From the NCBI GenBank assembly GCA_035655435.1, contig DASRUN010000065.1, positions 1 through 17,129 on the forward strand: a DNA stretch of 17,129 nt, in the 5' to 3' direction. The notes beneath the pieces were generated by a model. The model did not search any database. It was not told the origin of the DNA and saw only the letters and a list, made by a program, of their open reading frames with translations. The translations under genes and the position numbers were made by a program. The DNA comes from UBA493 sp035655435. Lineage in GTDB: Archaea; Iainarchaeota; Iainarchaeia; Iainarchaeales; Iainarchaeaceae. This document shows, one piece after another, positions 13,283 through 17,129 of this stretch (position 1 is the stretch's first letter; the number at the start of each line of letters is the position of its first letter).

Positions 13283-15718
13283 TTATCTTGCTTGCGGTTT
13301 GTATTTTTTCATTAGGAGGGAATTTCCCACAACGGAAACAGAGCTGAATGCCATTGCGGCTCCTGCAACAACCGGGTTTAGCAGGAACCCATTTATTGGA
13401 AAAAGAATTCCCATTGCAATCGGAATGCCGATTGTGTTGTAGGCAAACGCCCAAAAGAGGTTCTGTTTTATTTTGTTGAGTGTATATTTGCTCAGATCAA
13501 CTGCTGTAACCATGTCAAGCAGCTTGCTTTTCACCAGAACAACTCCACCGCTTTCAATTGCAACATCAGTTCCTGTTCCAATTGCTATGCCAACATCAGC
13601 CTGAACAAGTGCCGGTGCGTCATTGATTCCATCTCCCACAAATGCAACTTTTTTGCCCTGCTGTTGCAGTTTCTTAACTTCATTCGCCTTGTTTTCAGGC
13701 AGCACATTTGCCATAACTTTTGAAATGCCAACTTGTTTTGCGATTGCCGCAGCTGTTCTTTCATTATCACCCGTTATCATCGCAGTTTCATAACCCATTT
13801 CATTCAATTTTCTTATTGCAGCTGCAGAATCTTCTTTTACAGTATCCGCAATTGCAATCAGTCCAATAATTTCTTTTGAATTTGCAGCCATTACAACAGT
13901 TTTTCCTTGATTTTCAAGGGCTGAAAGTTTTTCTGAAATTTCCGCATTGATTTTTATTCCCTGTTTTTTCATGAGTGCTAAATTCCCAATCGCAATTTTA
14001 TCTTTTCCAACAACTGCAACAATTCCATGGCCCGGAACTGCATTGAAACTTTTTGGCTCAACAAATTTTATATTTTTCTCCTTTACTTTTTTGACAATTG
14101 CCGCGGCAACATGGTGTTCTGATTTGTTTTCGGCGGAAGCAGCCATTGAAAGCAATTCATTTTCCTTAATTCCGAATGCAATAATATCAGTAACAATTGC
14201 TTCGCCTTTTGTAATAGTTCCTGTTTTATCGAAAACTATGGTGTTTACTTTGTGCAATACTTCAAGGCTTTCCGCATTCTTAAAAAGTATTCCGTTTTCA
14301 GCACCTTTCCCAGTTCCTAACATTACAGCTGTTGGTGTTGCAAGTCCCATTGCACATGGACAGGCAATAATGAGGGTTGCAACTGCAATAGTAAGGGCAA
14401 ATATGAAACTCTGTCCTGCAATGAAATACCAGAACAAAAACGCAAGAATTGCAAGCACAATAACTACTTGAACAAAATAACCTGCGACCAAATCGGCAAG
14501 CTTCTGTATCGGCGCTTTGCTTCCTTGGGCATCCTCAACAAGCTTGATTATCTGCGCAAGCATTGTGTCTTTTCCGATTTTGGTGGCGCGGAATTTGAAT
14601 GAACCTGTTTTGTTTATTGTTGCGCCTATTACGGCATCGCCCTTGTTCTTGTGCACAGGAATGCTTTCCCCGGTAATCATGCTTTCATCAATGCTGCTGC
14701 TACCGTCAACAATAACTCCGTCAACTGGAATTTTCATGCCGGGCTTTACAATTATGACATCGCCCACAACAACATCTTTTATTGCAATTTCAACTTCTTT
14801 TCCATTGCGCACAACGATTGCGGTTTTAGGTTGCAAACCAATGAGGCGTTTTATCGCTTCGGATGTTTTTCCTTTTGCAACTGCTTCAAGATACTTTCCT
14901 AAAACTATGAAAGTGAGAAGCAAGGCGGCTGTTTCATAATAAACGCTTCCTTCAATTATGCCAAAGCTCACAACAAGACTGTAAACATATGCCGTGCCAA
15001 CTCCCAAAGCAACCAAACTGTCCATGTTAGGAGTTCTGTTTAACAGGCTCCTAAAACCGCTTGTGAAAAAATCCCTATTGAAATACAGTACCGGAGTTGT
15101 CAGCAAAAACTGCACAATAGTTGTGTATTCAGTTACAAGCGCAGGATACTCGAGTTTTGCAATTACACTAAGCATTTCCGGCAGGGCAAGAATCAACACC
15201 GGCAGCGTTAGAATTGCAGAATAAACAACTCTTTTCTTGAACGCTATAATTTCCTTCTCCCTTGCATCTTTCTCATAATCCGCGGATTCGGCCTCCTCGG
15301 CGCCATAACCAGTTGCTTTGATTGAATCTATTATCTGCTTGACAGTTACAACTGTAGGATCAAATTCAACAGTTGCTTTTTCAGTTGCGAGATTGACATT
15401 GTAGTTTTTTATTCCGGGAAGTTTTTTTATTGCTCCGCTTACAATGCCAACACAATGATCACTGCTCATGCCTGTTATTTTCAGTATTGCCTTTCCAGAT
15501 CCAGAGCCACCGCTTTCAATTCCATATCCAAGTCCTTCAATCACTTTCTTAAAATCTGCATGACCAACTTTATTTTCATCATATTCAACATTTACTTTAT
15601 TAGTGAGGTAATTGGCGTTTGCATTTTGCACGCCTTCAAGTTTTTTGATTCTGCGTTCAATGTTAATTGAGCAGCTTGCGCAATGCATTCCTGTTGTTGT
15701 TATTGTTTCTTTTTTCAT
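13283..15718 (-). CDS. copA: Copper-exporting P1B-type ATPase
   Basis: Pumps Cu+ (or Ag+) out of the cytoplasm using ATP. The 811-residue protein has HMA domain 1 (1-68) with MHCASC (Cys13, Cys16), HMA domain 2 (75-140) whose metal motif is degenerate (MSSDHC, one Cys), eight membrane helices, actuator TGE (349-351), CPC (453-455) in the metal path, phosphorylation site DKTGT (Asp497), SEHH (533-536, His535 kept, the usual Pro replaced), TGDN (649-652) and GDGIND (695-700). YN (760-761) and MxxS (Met789, Ser792) in the last two helices mark the Cu+ subgroup. Last gene of the operon, 10 bases after its upstream neighbour. Confidence 0.95.
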   Translation of the reverse strand: MKKETITTTGMHCASCSINIERRIKKLEGVQNANANYLTNKVNVEYDENKVGHADFKKVIEGLGYGIESGGSGSGKAILKITGMSSDHCVGIVSGAIKKLPGIKNYNVNLATEKATVEFDPTVVTVKQIIDSIKATGYGAEEAESADYEKDAREKEIIAFKKRVVYSAILTLPVLILALPEMLSVIAKLEYPALVTEYTTIVQFLLTTPVLYFNRDFFTSGFRSLLNRTPNMDSLVALGVGTAYVYSLVVSFGIIEGSVYYETAALLLTFIVLGKYLEAVAKGKTSEAIKRLIGLQPKTAIVVRNGKEVEIAIKDVVVGDVIIVKPGMKIPVDGVIVDGSSSIDESMITGESIPVHKNKGDAVIGATINKTGSFKFRATKIGKDTMLAQIIKLVEDAQGSKAPIQKLADLVAGYFVQVVIVLAILAFLFWYFIAGQSFIFALTIAVATLIIACPCAMGLATPTAVMLGTGKGAENGILFKNAESLEVLHKVNTIVFDKTGTITKGEAIVTDIIAFGIKENELLSMAASAENKSEHHVAAAIVKKVKEKNIKFVEPKSFNAVPGHGIVAVVGKDKIAIGNLALMKKQGIKINAEISEKLSALENQGKTVVMAANSKEIIGLIAIADTVKEDSAAAIRKLNEMGYETAMITGDNERTAAAIAKQVGISKVMANVLPENKANEVKKLQQQGKKVAFVGDGINDAPALVQADVGIAIGTGTDVAIESGGVVLVKSKLLDMVTAVDLSKYTLNKIKQNLFWAFAYNTIGIPIAMGILFPINGFLLNPVVAGAAMAFSSVSVVGNSLLMKKYKPQAR

Positions 15719-15728
15719 TTCAAATGTC

Positions 15729-16655
15729 TCATAAATAAGTTATTGCCGATTTTGGGCCGAAAAACATTATCAGCACAAGCACAAAAATAAGCACAAATGC
15801 CATGCCAATAAACATCGGCATATCAATTTTTAGCGAATCCTTTGGAGGCGTTCCTGCTTCCCTGTGCATCATATAACTTAGCCCCATAAGAATGGCCAAT
15901 GAAATTGCAAATACAAAGTAAAGGAACCCAACAACATTATCTGTGAAAAGCATTAAAGATGTCATTGCGCCCATGGTGCCGCCCATAAAGCCCGCCATAA
16001 TTCCTTCCATTGCGCCCATGCTGCCACAATGCCTGCCAAGGCTTACGCCCGCGCCAATTCCTAATGCCATCCCAATAATTGAGCCAACAAACATTCCATT
16101 AGTGGCGCCTATTATTGCTCCGCCCATGAAACCGAGTATCATGCCAACAGTCATTCCAACCATCATGCCTGTACTGCACGACATCAGGCTTTTGTATGCT
16201 TTCATGTGATTGTACGAAAAAATTGCCGCAATTGAGAAAATGATTGCAAGGAAAATAAACGGGATGTATTCCTGAATATTTGCAACCGGTAACACAGCAG
16301 ACGAAAAGGCGATCGTTCCCAAGAAAATAACCAATGCAAATGTTGCAAGCGAATAATTCAGGAGTTTTGATTCTATATGTGTTTCTTCAGAGCCGCTAAT
16401 TACCGAAAAAAGGTAATCAACTATTCTTGCAGGATCTCCTCTTGCAGTTAAGGGGCCCTTTCTTTCCGGAAAGCCTTTTGATGCCAAGTCGTTTTTCAGT
16501 TTTTCTATTTGGGTTTCCTCACAAACAACAGTAACAATGCCATTCAGTTCATCAATATCCTTCACTTCAGCGTTATTTGCAGCAGCAACCCTGTTGACAA
16601 TCTTTTCACACGAAGCGCAGTTTAATCCATTCAAACAAATTTTGTATTCCTTCAA
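15729..16655 (-). CDS. HMA-domain membrane protein with Gly/Met-rich helices
   Basis: The 308-residue protein begins with a heavy-metal-associated domain (about 1-67) bearing NCASC (Cys13, Cys16), then a linker and about seven membrane helices. Helices between about residues 160 and 240 are made of repeated GM and GG steps (MVGMTVGMILGFMGGAIIGA, GSMGAMEGIMAGFMGG), so Met and Gly line tightly packed helices. Its place between a CopZ-like chaperone and CopA suggests copper transfer or transport across the membrane; that is inference. The start is TTG, directly after the upstream TAA and in the same frame, with no ATG before the CASC motif. I recognise the layout from copper clusters but cannot name a characterised family. 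Confidence 0.75.
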   Translation of the reverse strand: MKEYKICLNGLNCASCEKIVNRVAAANNAEVKDIDELNGIVTVVCEETQIEKLKNDLASKGFPERKGPLTARGDPARIVDYLFSVISGSEETHIESKLLNYSLATFALVIFLGTIAFSSAVLPVANIQEYIPFIFLAIIFSIAAIFSYNHMKAYKSLMSCSTGMMVGMTVGMILGFMGGAIIGATNGMFVGSIIGMALGIGAGVSLGRHCGSMGAMEGIMAGFMGGTMGAMTSLMLFTDNVVGFLYFVFAISLAILMGLSYMMHREAGTPPKDSLKIDMPMFIGMAFVLIFVLVLIMFFGPKSAITYL

Positions 16656-16856
16656 TTAAACCACCTTGTAACCTTCTTTTTCAACTGCTTTTTTTACATC
16701 CACAAATATAGATTCTTTCTCAAGTACAACTTTAATTGTTCCGGATTTATGATCTGCACTAATAACCCTTGCGCCTTTTATTTCCGAAATGGAATCCTCG
16801 AGCAAAATCTCACAGCTTTTGCAATGCATGCCCGAAACTTTAATTGTTTTTTCCAT
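16656..16856 (-). CDS. CopZ-like copper chaperone (HMA domain)
   Basis: A 66-residue single HMA domain with MHCKSC (Cys12, Cys15), which would bind Cu+ in a two-Cys site and deliver it to CopA or the HMA membrane protein. The sequence follows the beta-alpha-beta-beta-alpha-beta order: TIKVSGM, CEILLEDSISEI, RVISADHKSGTIKVVLE, VDVKKAVEKEGYKVV. The TAA is followed at once by the TTG start of the next gene. Metal identity (copper rather than another soft metal) rests on the CopA partner. Confidence 0.85.
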   Translation of the reverse strand: MEKTIKVSGMHCKSCEILLEDSISEIKGARVISADHKSGTIKVVLEKESIFVDVKKAVEKEGYKVV

Positions 16857-16862
16857 TTTCTC

Positions 16863-17129
16863 TCACTTCAATTTCCCATTATTATCTTTGTTCTTTGGAA
16901 CCTCACAATTAGCATCAACTGATTTCAATGAGTAATGCAAACCAATCAACAAAAAAAGAACGCTTGCAATTCCGAAATAAATGCTTATATCGGCAAGAAA
17001 TGCCGTTGAGCCCCCCAAACCTATCCACACAAGCCAAATAGGTTGGCATATGGGGCAAGAGGTCATGAACAAACCCGCCAATGCGCCGACAAAAGTTGTT
17101 TTGTTGGATTCTTGTTTTTTTGCTTCATA
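16863..17129 (-). CDS. Membrane protein with CPIC motif, 5' end outside window
   Basis: The frame is open to the right edge, so the N-terminus is missing. The visible 88 residues have an SCPICQP turn at the start of one hydrophobic stretch, a GLGGSTAFLADISIYFGIAS segment forming a second span, and a polar tail (EVPKNKDNNGKLK). Cys pairs at a helix start are seen in small metal-transport proteins such as MerT, and this gene precedes the CopZ-like gene by 6 bases, so a role in metal handling is plausible. A separate ATG at 17128-17126 is in another frame and is not the start of this gene. Confidence 0.6.
   Translation of the reverse strand, partial: YEAKKQESNKTTFVGALAGLFMTSCPICQPIWLVWIGLGGSTAFLADISIYFGIASVLFLLIGLHYSLKSVDANCEVPKNKDNNGKLK

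Noticed and set aside
13947..14471. 174-codon frame on the + strand
   Set aside because: Shadow of copA; no independent start signal or motif.
1..17129. CRISPR array or transposase
   Set aside because: No regularly spaced repeats with unique spacers and no transposase or integrase motif was seen; the 14-base boxes are too short and too close together.

Overview
The window looks like a piece of an AT-rich archaeal genome. The archaeal signs are a geranylgeranyl reductase for ether lipids, a TruD-type pseudouridine synthase, a box C/D guide RNA, and TATA-like elements about 24-28 bases upstream of many ATGs, which implies mostly leaderless transcripts. A tRNA-Leu with A73 and no encoded CCA fits this. 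The compact layout and many small unknown proteins suggest a DPANN-type lineage, but that is a guess. No rRNA or marker gene fixes the taxonomy.

Layout. 1-1740: an accessory-looking stretch with a small lipoprotein and a small membrane protein (+), an unrecognised protein (-), a short gene that is intact only if the ribosome slips on an A7 run (-), a 29-base direct repeat flanking the set, and a weak second C/D RNA candidate. 1741-3907: an MFS transporter followed by truD (-). 3932-4007: a convincing box C/D sRNA (-), one guide of which appears to match 16S rRNA. 4025-5943: an AbiEi/AbiEii type IV toxin-antitoxin operon (-) with an inverted repeat over its promoter. 6156-7254: two divergent genes of unknown function whose promoters are separated by three copies of a 14-base box. 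7274-9019: an ABC-F ATPase (-) followed in frame, after its TAG, by a 54-codon open stretch. 9116-10114: a MgtE-type magnesium channel (+). 10152-11717: geranylgeranyl reductase and a small PQ-loop-like membrane protein (-). 11813-12836: an unrecognised protein and the XTP/dITP pyrophosphatase (+). 12841-12923: tRNA-Leu(CAG) (-). 13019-13267: a 35-residue highly acidic protein with a strong Shine-Dalgarno site, and a dense cluster of hairpins. 13283-17129: a copper-handling operon (-) made of a truncated membrane protein with a CPIC motif, a CopZ-like chaperone, an HMA-domain multispan membrane protein rich in Gly and Met, and a CopA copper ATPase.

How the genes work together. The copper operon is the clearest functional unit: soluble carrier, membrane protein with its own metal-binding head, and efflux pump. 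AbiE is a self-contained toxin-antitoxin pair. The best candidates for something undescribed are the divergent pair with its iterated boxes, the Gly/Met-rich HMA membrane protein, the small acidic protein next to the structured RNA region, and the slippery-site gene at 972-1135.
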